Origin: Bacteroidota bacterium
Lineage (GTDB): Bacteria; Bacteroidota; Bacteroidia; Chitinophagales; Chitinophagaceae
DNA length: 57,131 nt
NCBI GenBank assembly: GCA_947456625.1
Contig: CANGQJ010000014.1
Span: 1 to 57,131, forward strand
Reading direction: 5' to 3'
In this document: positions 10,023 to 18,476 of the stretch, one piece after another
How positions within the stretch are numbered: position 1 is the stretch's first letter
How the letters are laid out: each line of letters starts with the position of its first letter
The notes under the pieces: model-generated
Databases searched by the model: none
Told to the model about the DNA's origin: nothing
The model's input: only the letters and a program-made list of their open reading frames with translations
Program-made: the position numbers and the translations under genes

Positions 10023-10601
10023 TTATCGTTTTAATGCACCTACATTGCTAGAGAATATTTTTACAGCAATTGCTAAAAGTATCACACCAAAAAATTTACG
10101 CACAGCAAGTAAGCCACCAGGGCCTAATAAGCGCTCAATAATATTAAGTGACTTTAATACGGCAAATACAATTACCAAGTTTACTAGTATGCCTAACAAA
10201 ATATATATTTCCTCAAAGTTGGCTTTAAGGGACATAATAGTAGTAAGGGTTCCGCTTCCTGCAATAATGGGAAAGGCAATTGGCACCACCGATCCCGCAT
10301 GACCGTTTTTATCTCCTTTAAATATTTCATGGCCTAAAACCATTTCAAGGCCTAGTAAAAAAATTACAATGGAACCACCCACAGCAAAGGATTTTACATC
10401 TAGTCCCAACACACTTAAAAATGGCTTGCCTAAAAATAAAAAAGCCACCATTAAACCACCAGAAATTAAAGTTACTTGCATGGATTTAATCACACCCGCT
10501 TTTTCCTTCATAGCAATTAATAAGGGGATAGATCCCACAATATCAATTACAGCAAATAAGGTAAAAATTACAGTGACTAATTCATTAAAGTGAAACTCCA
10601 T
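10023..10601 (-). CDS. MarC family integral membrane protein
   Basis: A 192-residue protein with about six predicted transmembrane helices. It starts MEFHFNELVTVIFTLFAVIDIVGSIPLLI and contains the family-typical GGSIVIFLLGLEMVLG and VPIAFPIIAGSGTLTTIMSLK segments; the latter contains the conserved P-I-AGPG/SGTLTT motif. Despite the name, the family has no established resistance role and its substrate is unknown. The gene starts immediately after the btuB terminator hairpin, and the next gene on the strand follows after 30 bp, so it may be the first gene of the block running into the haem system or a lone gene with readthrough. Confidence 0.88.
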   Translation of the reverse strand: MEFHFNELVTVIFTLFAVIDIVGSIPLLIAMKEKAGVIKSMQVTLISGGLMVAFLFLGKPFLSVLGLDVKSFAVGGSIVIFLLGLEMVLGHEIFKGDKNGHAGSVVPIAFPIIAGSGTLTTIMSLKANFEEIYILLGILVNLVIVFAVLKSLNIIERLLGPGGLLAVRKFFGVILLAIAVKIFSSNVGALKR

Positions 10602-10602
10602 A

Positions 10603-10636
10603 AAAAAAGCTTTGCATGAAGATACAAAGCTTTTTT
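10603..10636 (-). terminator. Intrinsic terminator after btuB
   Basis: A 12-bp perfect stem (AAAAAAGCTTTG / CAAAGCTTTTTT) with a 10-base loop lies 22 bp beyond the btuB stop on the - strand and ends in a T run. Its distal end is two bases from the marC start codon. Confidence 0.8.
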
Positions 10637-10657
10637 ATAATATAAGTAAAGGGGCTA

Positions 10658-12583
10658 TTATCTAAGCCTGATGCCAAAAATAAGCATACGGCCAATGGCA
10701 TTATAGCCGTTAATTTCTTGGAAATGATCCTCGCCTAAGTTTTGACCATCGGCAAATACAATCCAACGACGGTTTAACTTATAGCTTACATGTGCATTTA
10801 CTAAAGTATAATAATTTAACAATACATCGGGTGCGGCATAACCACCTACATCATATCTTTTGCTTGTGTATCTCGCGCTTACGCTAAAATCTAGTCGGTC
10901 ACTAAATTTATATTGCCAACTTATACCACCACTATGTTTAGGACGTTTTAATAAATAGTTATAAGTAATGGTATCGGTAGTGGTAATGCGGTTTTGATTG
11001 GTTTCTTGGCCGTTCATTAAAGTATAATTTGCTACCAAAGTATTTTTTGGCGAAAGTTTATAATTTAATTCTAATTCAAGACCATTTACTTTTTGTTGGA
11101 TAAAATTAAAAAAGTTGTAGTCTATATAATTGTAATCAATACCATTGTTGATAGTACGGTTATAGTAAACGGCACGAGCAAATAAATTATTTGTTTTATG
11201 TTCCCAGCCAATTTCGGTATTAAAGGAATTTTCTGGTAGTAGGTTGCTATTGTAGCTTAATTGGTATAAACTAGGTGCTTTAAATCCAGTGGAAACGCTT
11301 GCTATTAAACGGTTTTGTTCGTCTAGTTTATAGGAAGGGCTTAGGGTATAAGTGGTATTGCTTCCGTAACGAGATTGTTTGTTATAACGCCCTCCTAATT
11401 CCAATAACCAATTGTTGTTATTAGAATGTATTAATAGGGAACCATATACTGCGTTTTGATATTGGAAAGTATCTTTAAAGTTATCGCTATAAGGTCCCCA
11501 TGCACTTATCGAAAAATAATTTTGGTTATAGGATCCGTATCTAAAATCGGAACCAATTATCCATTGTATATTTTTTGAAATAGCGTTTGAAAAAAACATA
11601 TCTGCAAAATGTGATTTACCAACATATTGGTTGTTTTCGTATTTAATGTATTTTTTATCTATACTATCATTTATATATTGTCTGTCCTGTGTGCTATACT
11701 GGTATTGGATTTGAAAATGAGTGCTTGCTTTTTTGTAATCCAATGCAAAGCCAGATAATTGAGTTGCGTTATTAAATTTATCATCCTTGTCGTCCTTAAA
11801 TGCGCCATAGTCAATATCTGCGGTATAAGCACTTTTACGACTATAGGCTTTTAATTTAAGGTTGGAATTTAAGTTGTAATTCACATTAGCAAACCAACTT
11901 TTATTATGATAGCCGTCTTTGTCAAAATTTCCGGTATTGTTTTTATCGGTAGCCGATGAAAAACCAGTAGCAGATTGGTTTTCAAAACCTACTGCATAAC
12001 TTAATTTATTAAAACTACGCGCGTGTTGCAAGTCATATTTTTGAGTGCCGTAAGTTCCAGTGCTATAGGAGCCTCCCCATGATTTGGTATCCTTGTTTTT
12101 GGTAATAATATTAATAACACCACCAATGGCGTCGGAACCATACATGGTGCTTTGTGCACCTTTTAAAATTTCTATTTTTTCTATTTGGCTAAGGGGTACT
12201 AAGTTTAAATCAAACTCATTGCTAATCATGGAGGGGTCACCAACCGGAGCACCGTCTATTAAAACCAAAGTTCTTCCACTACTTGCACCGCGCATATAAA
12301 TACTTGGCACAGTACCTGCGTTACTTAAAGCGCCAGGCAAATAAAGTCCGGCTTCTTCGTTTAAAATTTGAGCAACGCTGCGGCCTGCATTGGCTTGAAT
12401 TTGTGCAGCAGTAATAACACTAACTACTTTGCCCGTTGCATTTTGTTTTTGTTCAATTTTGTTGGCGGTAACAATAACATCCTCCAGCGTATTGGATTTG
12501 TTTTTAGAAACACTGTCTTTTTGCCCAAAGAGAAGGGTGGTAGCTGTTAAGCTTACGCAGAGCGTGATTAATTTTTTGCTCAT
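10658..12583 (-). CDS. btuB: TonB-dependent vitamin B12 receptor (BtuB-like)
   Basis: A 641-residue outer-membrane receptor for cobalamin. ATG 12583 (MSKKLITLCVSLTATTLLFGQ) gives a clean signal peptide; the frame could extend to a TTG at 12607, but that adds a hydrophilic stretch. The TonB box DVIVTA lies near residue 36. The plug follows (ILNEEAGLYLPG...IYMRGASSGRTLVLIDGAPVGDP...IEILKGAQSTMYGSDAIGGVINIIT), then a compact barrel of BtuB size that ends FGIRLR. Its cobalamin specificity is strongly supported by the B12 riboswitch directly upstream. No BtuF/BtuCD genes lie next to it, and a 12-bp hairpin terminates it, so it is monocistronic. Confidence 0.9.
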   Translation of the reverse strand: MSKKLITLCVSLTATTLLFGQKDSVSKNKSNTLEDVIVTANKIEQKQNATGKVVSVITAAQIQANAGRSVAQILNEEAGLYLPGALSNAGTVPSIYMRGASSGRTLVLIDGAPVGDPSMISNEFDLNLVPLSQIEKIEILKGAQSTMYGSDAIGGVINIITKNKDTKSWGGSYSTGTYGTQKYDLQHARSFNKLSYAVGFENQSATGFSSATDKNNTGNFDKDGYHNKSWFANVNYNLNSNLKLKAYSRKSAYTADIDYGAFKDDKDDKFNNATQLSGFALDYKKASTHFQIQYQYSTQDRQYINDSIDKKYIKYENNQYVGKSHFADMFFSNAISKNIQWIIGSDFRYGSYNQNYFSISAWGPYSDNFKDTFQYQNAVYGSLLIHSNNNNWLLELGGRYNKQSRYGSNTTYTLSPSYKLDEQNRLIASVSTGFKAPSLYQLSYNSNLLPENSFNTEIGWEHKTNNLFARAVYYNRTINNGIDYNYIDYNFFNFIQQKVNGLELELNYKLSPKNTLVANYTLMNGQETNQNRITTTDTITYNYLLKRPKHSGGISWQYKFSDRLDFSVSARYTSKRYDVGGYAAPDVLLNYYTLVNAHVSYKLNRRWIVFADGQNLGEDHFQEINGYNAIGRMLIFGIRLR

Positions 12584-12739
12584 TGTTTTTGTTTTTTGAG
12601 TTAACAATGAGCTTCCTGGAAAAAAGAACCATAATTGATTGTATAAAAACCAGCTTCATATATAATGTAGCAGTAGTTAATTTAAACAATTTTTTACAAT
12701 CCTGCTTTTTACCCGAAAGCTGTTGGTTATAATTTAACT

Positions 12740-12903
12740 AGGCAGGTCTTCTGGCTTGTTTTTTTAAATTGCTCCTTCCCAAATTTCTTCAGTGGATTTG
12801 TGCAATTCGTTGCTAACAACGATAAACTTACAGCTACGGGAATAGCTCCAGCATTTACTGGATTCCCTTTTAATCATTTTTAATGAACCTAATTCCAGCA
12901 CAA
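12740..12903 (-). promoter_or_regulatory. Cobalamin riboswitch
   Basis: On the - strand the RNA shows the class hallmarks in order: GGGAATCCAGT (12850-12870 region), a CCCGTAGCTGTAA core near 12830-12845, CCACTG (near 12790), GGGAAGGAGC (near 12772-12782) and the 3' B12 box AGCCAGAAGACCTGCC (12741-12756). It lies about 155 bases upstream of the btuB ATG and in the same orientation. Within the intervening leader, AAGCTGTTGGT-type sequence (12717-12727) can pair with ACCAGCTT (12649-12656), a possible expression platform. High adenosylcobalamin should repress btuB; whether this acts by termination or by blocking translation cannot be told. It fills most of the 463-bp gap before the APC permease. 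Confidence 0.95.
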
Positions 12904-12908
12904 ACATA
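12901..12908 (-). promoter_or_regulatory. -7 promoter element for the riboswitch-btuB transcript
   Basis: CAAACATA on the + strand reads TATGTTTG on the - strand, a full match to TAnnTTTG. It lies at the 5' edge of the riboswitch, so transcription would begin at about 12896 and include the whole aptamer. No clear -33 TTG is seen. Confidence 0.55.
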
Positions 12909-13012
12909 AATCTTAATAATGGCCCGCATTATTTTAATTATTAACGCTTTGTTGAAAACTAGCCAACATTTTATATATTTATCCTTAACAAACCTTAGGG
13001 ATTATGCAAACT

Positions 13013-13031
13013 ATCCTATCATGTATAGGAT
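13013..13031. promoter_or_regulatory. Inverted repeat upstream of the APC permease
   Basis: ATCCTAT and ATAGGAT form a 7-bp inverted repeat around CATGT, 16 bp upstream of the ATG at 13047. There is no T tail, so it is not a terminator. It could be an operator or a leader hairpin; a chance occurrence cannot be excluded. Confidence 0.3.
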
Positions 13032-13046
13032 CTTAAAACAAAATGA

Positions 13047-14384
13047 ATGAAGCAAAAACAAGCTATCAATTTTTTTAGCCTTACTATGATTGTAGTAAGC
13101 TTGGTAATAGGTATGGGCATTTTTAAAACACCTGCTACTATTGCTGCAAAATCGGGTACTACTTTTATATTTTTCTCGGCTTGGATAATTGGGGGTGTGA
13201 TTGCTTTATTTGGAGCACTTACTTATGCCGAAATTGGACAACGTTTGCCCGTGATGGGCGGTTATTATAAAGTGTTTGCACATTGCTATCATCCAAGTAT
13301 TGGCTTTACCATTAACGTTTTAATTTTAATAAGCAATGCCGCATCCCTAGCAGTGGTTGCTTTAATTGGTGCGGATTATGTAAGTGATTTATTATTTGGA
13401 TATCCTTCCAGCACATTTTTTAATGTATGTGTAGCATCACTTTCGGTGGGCTTATTTTACATTGTTAATTTATTGGGTTTAAAAACAAGTAGTCGCACAC
13501 AAAATGTATTAATGATTGTAAAAATTAGTTTAATTCTATTATTAATATCTTCTTTATTTAAAGGGGTTACGGTACCGCCACATGGTTTTAACGAAGGAAA
13601 AATTTATGTTTACGATGGGCACAATAGTGGCTTGTTATTATTGGTAAGTTTGGTTGCTGTTTTTTTTACTTATGGAGGTTATCAGCAAACTATTAATTTT
13701 GGATCCGAAGTACAGTCTGCAAAAACCATGCAAAGTGGCATTGTAGTTGGAATTGCAATTGTTTTGTTTTTATACTTAGCTATTAATTACACTTACATTA
13801 AAGTAATTGGTTTTGATCAAATGAAAAATGCAAATGCCATTGGCTCTTTGTTATTTGAAGCCTGGTTTGGAAAATTTGGGGCTAAGGCTTTTGACTTTGC
13901 CATGGTACTAAGCGTACTTGCCTATGTGAATGTAATATTAATGAGTAACCCGCGAGTGATGTACGCCATGAGTGAGGATAAAGTATTGCCTAATTTATTT
14001 TTAAAAAAACATCCTAAAACAGAAGCCTTAGTTCCGGGGCTTACCATATTTGCTATCACTACCATAATTATTACTTTTTTTGGAAAGGGGGTAGACGATG
14101 TACTTAGCTTTAGTATTTTTTTAGATTGCTTAGGTATGAGTACTTCGGCAGCAACTTTATTTATTTTAAGAAATAAACATCAAGGAGATGATATGGTTAC
14201 AGGGGCATTAAAAAAGTGGACACCCATTTTAGCAGCCATTTTTGTATTATCCTATGCAATTGTTGCCATTGCAGTGGTTATTGATAAACCATATGCTGCT
14301 TTAACTGCGGTAATCCTCCTAATTATCGTACTGCTATTGTATAGGCTATTTTATTATAAAAAAGCGAACTCCACTGCTATTTAG
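13047..14384 (+). CDS. APC-superfamily amino acid permease
   Basis: A 445-residue transporter with about twelve predicted helices. The first helix carries the family motif VIGMGIFKTPATIA (residues ~19-33), and the next begins IIGGVIALFGALTYAEIGQRLP. A YGGYQQTINFGSEVQ segment near residue 210 fits helix 6 of amino acid permeases, where the substrate binds. It is expected to import or exchange amino acids across the inner membrane; the substrate cannot be told. ATG 13047 is chosen over ATG 13043 because the latter frame stops after twelve codons. It stands alone, divergent from btuB. Confidence 0.87.
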   Translation: MKQKQAINFFSLTMIVVSLVIGMGIFKTPATIAAKSGTTFIFFSAWIIGGVIALFGALTYAEIGQRLPVMGGYYKVFAHCYHPSIGFTINVLILISNAASLAVVALIGADYVSDLLFGYPSSTFFNVCVASLSVGLFYIVNLLGLKTSSRTQNVLMIVKISLILLLISSLFKGVTVPPHGFNEGKIYVYDGHNSGLLLLVSLVAVFFTYGGYQQTINFGSEVQSAKTMQSGIVVGIAIVLFLYLAINYTYIKVIGFDQMKNANAIGSLLFEAWFGKFGAKAFDFAMVLSVLAYVNVILMSNPRVMYAMSEDKVLPNLFLKKHPKTEALVPGLTIFAITTIIITFFGKGVDDVLSFSIFLDCLGMSTSAATLFILRNKHQGDDMVTGALKKWTPILAAIFVLSYAIVAIAVVIDKPYAALTAVILLIIVLLLYRLFYYKKANSTAI

Positions 14385-14440
14385 ATCTATCTCAAGCCTT
14401 CCATCTATTTAAAAAAGCGTTTAAGGAGCATCCTTTTCCG

Positions 14441-14461
14441 CTTGTCTAAAAATTAGACAAG
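14441..14461. promoter_or_regulatory. 21-bp perfect palindrome, probable operator of the efflux operon
   Basis: Arms CTTGTCTAA (14441-14449) and TTAGACAAG (14453-14461) around AAA form a perfect 9-bp inverted repeat. It covers the region where the -33 promoter element of the tolC-type gene would lie, 15 bp upstream of the -7 element. The size and position fit a TetR- or MarR-type repressor site. No regulator gene is adjacent. Confidence 0.6.
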
Positions 14462-14476
14462 TAGGCATTTATGACT

Positions 14477-14484
14477 TACTTTTG
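14477..14484 (+). promoter_or_regulatory. -7 promoter element TACTTTTG
   Basis: TACTTTTG matches TAnnTTTG, 31 bp upstream of the ATG at 14516 and just downstream of the palindrome. No TTG is found at 19-23 bp spacing, which fits an activated or repressor-covered promoter. Confidence 0.55.
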
Positions 14485-14515
14485 TAATGTAAAAACGGCA
14501 AGCTAAAATAAACAC

Positions 14516-15976
14516 ATGAAAAATATATTATTTTTATTTTTAATAGGCATATCATTGAATGTTAAGGCACAGGAATCCACAAAATGGGATTTAAAAACCT
14601 GTGTTGAATATGCCATTCAACATAATATTTCGGTACAACTTGCCGAGGTACAAGCAAGGCTTGCAAAATTGCAGGCAGAGGTCTCAAAATCCAATCAACT
14701 TCCAACAATTAATGGCTCAACAGGAATGGGGTTAAGATTGGGAAGGTCCATTGATCCTACCACCAACGGTTTTACCAACACTCAATTTTTATACAACAAC
14801 TTTGGATTAAATGGTGGTGTACAAATATTTAATGCAGGTAAATTACGCAATGCAGCCGAAGCAAGTAATTTAAGTTGGCAGGCTTCTGAGGCAGACAAAT
14901 TAAATACCTCTAACGATATTTCACTAAGCGTAGCTACTTATTATTTACAAGTATTATCGGCAATAGAGCAAACCGAAATTGCTAAAATACAAATTGGTCA
15001 AACCAAAGAGCAATTGGCAGCCACTAAAAAAAGAGTAGAAGTAGGTTTACTTCCCGAGTTAAATTTATTAGAACTAGAAACGCAATTAGCAAACGACAGT
15101 AGCACTTTTATTTCTGCAAATGCAAATATTGAGCAAAGCAAAATGGCGCTAAAAGCATTGTTAAATTTAGACGCTAGTACCTCTTTTGATATTCAAGTGC
15201 AAGCCGTGGATCAAATTAAATTACAATCCTTTGCAGACTTACAGCCCGACTATGTTTACGGCGTTGCTGCAAAAAATTTACCTGGTGTGAAAGCTGCTGA
15301 ATTAAGAGTGAAGGCTGCTCAAAAAAACCAGTCTGCAGCAAAAGCAAACTTTTTTCCTTCCTTAAGTTTTGGATATAATTTAAGCTCTAATTTTTCTAAT
15401 GTATTTAATTATATCAGTGGGTATAATTTAACTGGCTTAAGCACGCCTAATGCTGCAACCCCTTTTGTAACAGTGAGCAATACCAAATATTTTATTCAAA
15501 GTCCAGTATTTGCACCTACAACTTCACAAAGAAATTGGGGCAATATTTGGAACGGTTGGAGCGATCAAGTAAATAATAACTTTGGTCAAAGCTTTGGTTT
15601 GCAAATGTCTATTCCCATATTTAATGCCAACCAATCTAAAATTGCCTACCAACAAGCAAAGCTTAATTACCGCAATGCAAGTTTGCAACAGGAAAATACC
15701 AACCTTAAATTAAAACAAGACATTTACACAGCATATAACAACGCAGTAGTTGCATTTAATAAATTAGTGGCCAATCAAAAAGCATTAACATCGGCCGAGA
15801 AAACTTTTGCATTTGCAACCAAACGTTACGACTTGGGGTTGCTTGGCACCATTGAGCTTTTAAACAATCAAAATAATTATTTAAAAGCAAAGGTTAACTA
15901 TAAGTCTGCTCAATATGAGTATGTATTTAGAATTAAATTACTTGAATTTTACAAAGGCGAAGCCTTATCACTATAA
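14516..15976 (+). CDS. TolC-family outer-membrane efflux protein
   Basis: A 486-residue protein with a signal peptide (MKNILFLFLIGISLNVKAQ). It has the two-fold repeated OEP architecture: KWDLKTCVEYAIQHNISVQLAEVQARLAKLQAEVSKSNQLPTI-type coiled segments at the N-terminal side, and QDIYTAYNNAVVAFNKLVANQKALTSAEKTFAFATKRYDLGLLGTIELLNNQNNYLKAK at the C-terminal side. It would form the outer-membrane/periplasmic tunnel of a tripartite export system, paired with the membrane fusion protein encoded 28 bp downstream. A Asn/Ser/Pro-rich insertion around residues 290-350 is longer than in classical TolC, as is usual in Bacteroidota. Confidence 0.9.
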   Translation: MKNILFLFLIGISLNVKAQESTKWDLKTCVEYAIQHNISVQLAEVQARLAKLQAEVSKSNQLPTINGSTGMGLRLGRSIDPTTNGFTNTQFLYNNFGLNGGVQIFNAGKLRNAAEASNLSWQASEADKLNTSNDISLSVATYYLQVLSAIEQTEIAKIQIGQTKEQLAATKKRVEVGLLPELNLLELETQLANDSSTFISANANIEQSKMALKALLNLDASTSFDIQVQAVDQIKLQSFADLQPDYVYGVAAKNLPGVKAAELRVKAAQKNQSAAKANFFPSLSFGYNLSSNFSNVFNYISGYNLTGLSTPNAATPFVTVSNTKYFIQSPVFAPTTSQRNWGNIWNGWSDQVNNNFGQSFGLQMSIPIFNANQSKIAYQQAKLNYRNASLQQENTNLKLKQDIYTAYNNAVVAFNKLVANQKALTSAEKTFAFATKRYDLGLLGTIELLNNQNNYLKAKVNYKSAQYEYVFRIKLLEFYKGEALSL

Positions 15977-16004
15977 TAAATTAGTACAAAATAAAATTAT
16001 AAAA

Positions 16005-17357
16005 ATGAATAAGAAATTAATTTGGATACTGGTAGGATTGGGAGCAATTATTATCCTTTTGGTTGGTTTAAAAAAAGCGGGTGTAATTGGTAAAGAAACT
16101 GGCGAGGAAGTAACTTCGGAAAAAGTACAACTAAGAACCATCACCGAGTCGGTGAATGCAAGTGGTAAAGTATATCCAGAAATTGAAGTAAAAGTGAGCC
16201 CAGATATCTCCGGTGAAATTGTAAACCTTTTTGTAGAAGAGGGCGACAAGGTAACAAAGGGTCAAGTACTTGCTAAAATTTACGCCGACATTTACTCTAC
16301 GCAAAGGGATCAAGCCAATGCAAGTGTAAATCAGTTTCAGGCGCAATACGAAAATATTAAAGCTTCTCTAAGTGGTTTAAAAACAAGTTACGAAAACACA
16401 AAAACCACCTACGAGCGTTATAAAAAATTATTAGAGGATAAAATTGTTTCAAGATCCGAGTTTGAACAAACCGAGCAAAGTTTTCGTTCGGCCGAGTCAA
16501 GTTATATGGGTGCATTGCAAACTATTAAAAGTGGTGCAGCGCAAATTCAAGGAGTTAAAGCACAATTATCTCGCGCCGAAAAGGACTTAGCACGAACTAC
16601 CATAACCGCTCCAATGGACGGTATTGTGAGTTCCATGAGTGTTAAAAAAGGAGAGCGTGTAGTAGGTACAGCACAAATGGCTGGTACCGAAATGATGCGT
16701 GTTGCCGATATGAAAAGTATTGAAGTAAGAGTGGATGTTGGTGAAAACGATATTACAAAAGTGAAAATTGGAGATACTGCACTTGTTGAGGTGGACGCTT
16801 ACAATAACAGAAAGTTTAAAGGTGTAGTGTATAAAATTGCAAATCCAGTAACTGCTACTGCAGCCACTACTGCAACCACCGAGGTGGCTAATTATAAAGT
16901 ACATATTAGATTAGAGCCTTCAAGTTATGAGGATTTAATAAAAGAAAATAGTAAGTTTCCTTTTCGCCCAGGCATGACTGCTAGCGCAGATATTCAAACA
17001 AAGTCTAAAGTAAATGTAATTTCAATTCCTTTAAATGCAGTTACAACAAGAGATAAGGAAGGCAATGGTAAAGACACAAAAGTGAACACGAAATCCGATG
17101 ATAAAAAAGACAAACCAGCCGACAATAAACAAGATGATATAAACGAAGTTGTATTTGTTTTACAAAAGGACAATAAAGTTAAAATGGTAAGTGTTAAAAC
17201 CGATATCCAGGATTTAAACTACATAGAGGTAATTGGTTTAAAAGTGGGTGAGGAAGTTATTACAGGACCTTATAGTACTGTGAGTAAATTATTAAAAGAC
17301 GGATCCCTTGTAAAAGTGGTAGCTAAGGATAAATTATTTGAAGAAAAGAAAAAATAA
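16005..17357 (+). CDS. HlyD/MacA-type periplasmic adaptor (membrane fusion protein)
   Basis: A 450-residue adaptor. ATG 16005 is chosen because it opens a typical inner-membrane anchor (KKLIWILVGLGAIIILLVGL); the open frame upstream overlaps the tolC-type gene. A biotinyl-lipoyl half-motif (VSPDISGEIVNLFVEEGDKVTKGQVLAKI, ~60-90), a long hairpin coiled coil (~95-190), the second lipoyl half (TITAPMDGIVSSMSVKKGERV) and beta-barrel domains follow. It resembles MacA-like partners of MacB ABC pumps, but no MacB/ABC gene follows: the operon ends in a strong terminator. A Lys/Asp-rich low-complexity insert (about residues 350-380) is unusual. Confidence 0.87.
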   Translation: MNKKLIWILVGLGAIIILLVGLKKAGVIGKETGEEVTSEKVQLRTITESVNASGKVYPEIEVKVSPDISGEIVNLFVEEGDKVTKGQVLAKIYADIYSTQRDQANASVNQFQAQYENIKASLSGLKTSYENTKTTYERYKKLLEDKIVSRSEFEQTEQSFRSAESSYMGALQTIKSGAAQIQGVKAQLSRAEKDLARTTITAPMDGIVSSMSVKKGERVVGTAQMAGTEMMRVADMKSIEVRVDVGENDITKVKIGDTALVEVDAYNNRKFKGVVYKIANPVTATAATTATTEVANYKVHIRLEPSSYEDLIKENSKFPFRPGMTASADIQTKSKVNVISIPLNAVTTRDKEGNGKDTKVNTKSDDKKDKPADNKQDDINEVVFVLQKDNKVKMVSVKTDIQDLNYIEVIGLKVGEEVITGPYSTVSKLLKDGSLVKVVAKDKLFEEKKK

Positions 17358-17376
17358 GTAGTCTTATATTATTAAC

Positions 17377-17413
17377 AAAAAGAGGTGCAACTAATAATTG
17401 CACCTCTTTTTTT
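17377..17413 (+). terminator. Strong intrinsic terminator after the efflux operon
   Basis: A 14-bp perfect stem (AAAAAGAGGTGCAA 17377-17390 / TTGCACCTCTTTTT 17398-17411) with loop CTAATAA and a T run. It follows the adaptor stop by 19 bp. Its descending arm begins with the TTG that serves as the -33 element of the gpsA promoter. Confidence 0.9.
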
Positions 17414-17429
17414 ATATTTTGTATCTTTG
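17398..17429 (+). promoter_or_regulatory. gpsA promoter (TTG - 21 bp - TATCTTTG)
   Basis: TTG at 17398-17400 and TATCTTTG at 17422-17429 are spaced by 21 bp, an ideal Bacteroidota sigma-ABfr-type promoter. The gpsA ATG is at 17434, only 4 bp past the -7 element, so the transcript is expected to be leaderless or nearly so. Confidence 0.75.
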
Positions 17430-17433
17430 TGTT

Positions 17434-18447
17434 ATGACTGAAAAGCGTATAGGAATTATTGGAAGCGGAAGTTGGGCAACTGCAATTGCTAAAATTGTAA
17501 CCGATAACGGTATTGCAATTAATTGGTGGGTGCGTCAGGCTAGTAATATAGACTATTTTAAAAAGCGCCATCATAACCCGCATTATTTACGTAATGCCTA
17601 TTTTGATGTTTCCCAAATTCAGTTTTCTGATCATGTGAAAGAGGTAATTGCAACTGCGGACATAATTGTTGTTGCGGTACCTTCTATTCATATTCAAGCC
17701 GCTTTTGCTGGACTTGAGGCTAGTGATTTAAAAGGTAAAAAAATAGTGTCGGCTGTAAAAGGCGTTTTGCCTAATTTAAATTTGTTGTTAAATCAATACC
17801 TGGCAAAGCAGTTTAATTTTCCAATGGAAAGTTATTTTACCTTACTTGGTCCTAGTCATGCCGAGGAGGTAGCAGCCGAACAATTATCTTACTTGACCTT
17901 TTCGGGATTAAATATTCAAGAAACAATTCAAATTGCAGCTTGTTTTAAAACCGAATATATTAATACCGTTGTAAACAACGATGTACTTGGGGTTCAGTAT
18001 GCAAGTATCGTAAAAAATATTTATGCATTGGGTGCAGGCATTGCACATGGTCTGGAATATGGCGATAATTTTTTAAGCGTATACATTGCCAATGCGGCCA
18101 ATGAAATGAAACAATTACTTACTGCAGTTATGAAAGGACAGGGGCAGGTTTGTGATAAAGTAAACTACTCCGCGTCGGTTTATTTAGGGGACTTATTAGT
18201 AACTTGTTATTCACTTCACAGTCGTAACCGAACCTTTGGGAACATGATTGGGAAAGGATACTCCGTGAGAGCTGCGGAGCTTGAAATGAATATGGTGGCC
18301 GAAGGATACAATGCATGCAAATGTATTATGGCGATGAATCAAAATATAAATGCACCTATTCCAATTATAAATTCGGTTTATAAAATTTTATGGGAGGGAG
18401 AAAATCCTGCAACTGCATTTAAGGAAATTGAAAAAATTCTTATCTAG
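17434..18447 (+). CDS. gpsA: Glycerol-3-phosphate dehydrogenase [NAD(P)+]
   Basis: A 337-residue cytosolic enzyme that reduces dihydroxyacetone phosphate to sn-glycerol 3-phosphate for phospholipid synthesis. ATG 17434 is used because the nucleotide-binding fold begins immediately (RIGIIGSGSWATAIA, a GxGxxA/G motif). Further motifs are VSAVKG, LLGPSHAEEVA, the catalytic-lysine segment ASIVKNIYALGAG (~190-205) and the substrate-site block LGDLLVTCYSLHSRNRTFG. The length is normal. The family motif GPSxAxEV is intact. The gene is monocistronic and converges on hemW with a 29-bp gap. Confidence 0.93.
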   Translation: MTEKRIGIIGSGSWATAIAKIVTDNGIAINWWVRQASNIDYFKKRHHNPHYLRNAYFDVSQIQFSDHVKEVIATADIIVVAVPSIHIQAAFAGLEASDLKGKKIVSAVKGVLPNLNLLLNQYLAKQFNFPMESYFTLLGPSHAEEVAAEQLSYLTFSGLNIQETIQIAACFKTEYINTVVNNDVLGVQYASIVKNIYALGAGIAHGLEYGDNFLSVYIANAANEMKQLLTAVMKGQGQVCDKVNYSASVYLGDLLVTCYSLHSRNRTFGNMIGKGYSVRAAELEMNMVAEGYNACKCIMAMNQNINAPIPIINSVYKILWEGENPATAFKEIEKILI

Positions 18448-18476
18448 TTTTAAGTTTAATAACTTAATGTGTTTCC

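Noticed and set aside
12504..12689. Small - strand frame in the btuB leader
   Set aside because: Covers the leader between riboswitch and btuB; codon use and composition look random.
15915..16004. Upstream extension of the membrane fusion protein
   Set aside because: Overlaps the coding end of the TolC-family gene; ATG 16005 gives a standard membrane anchor.
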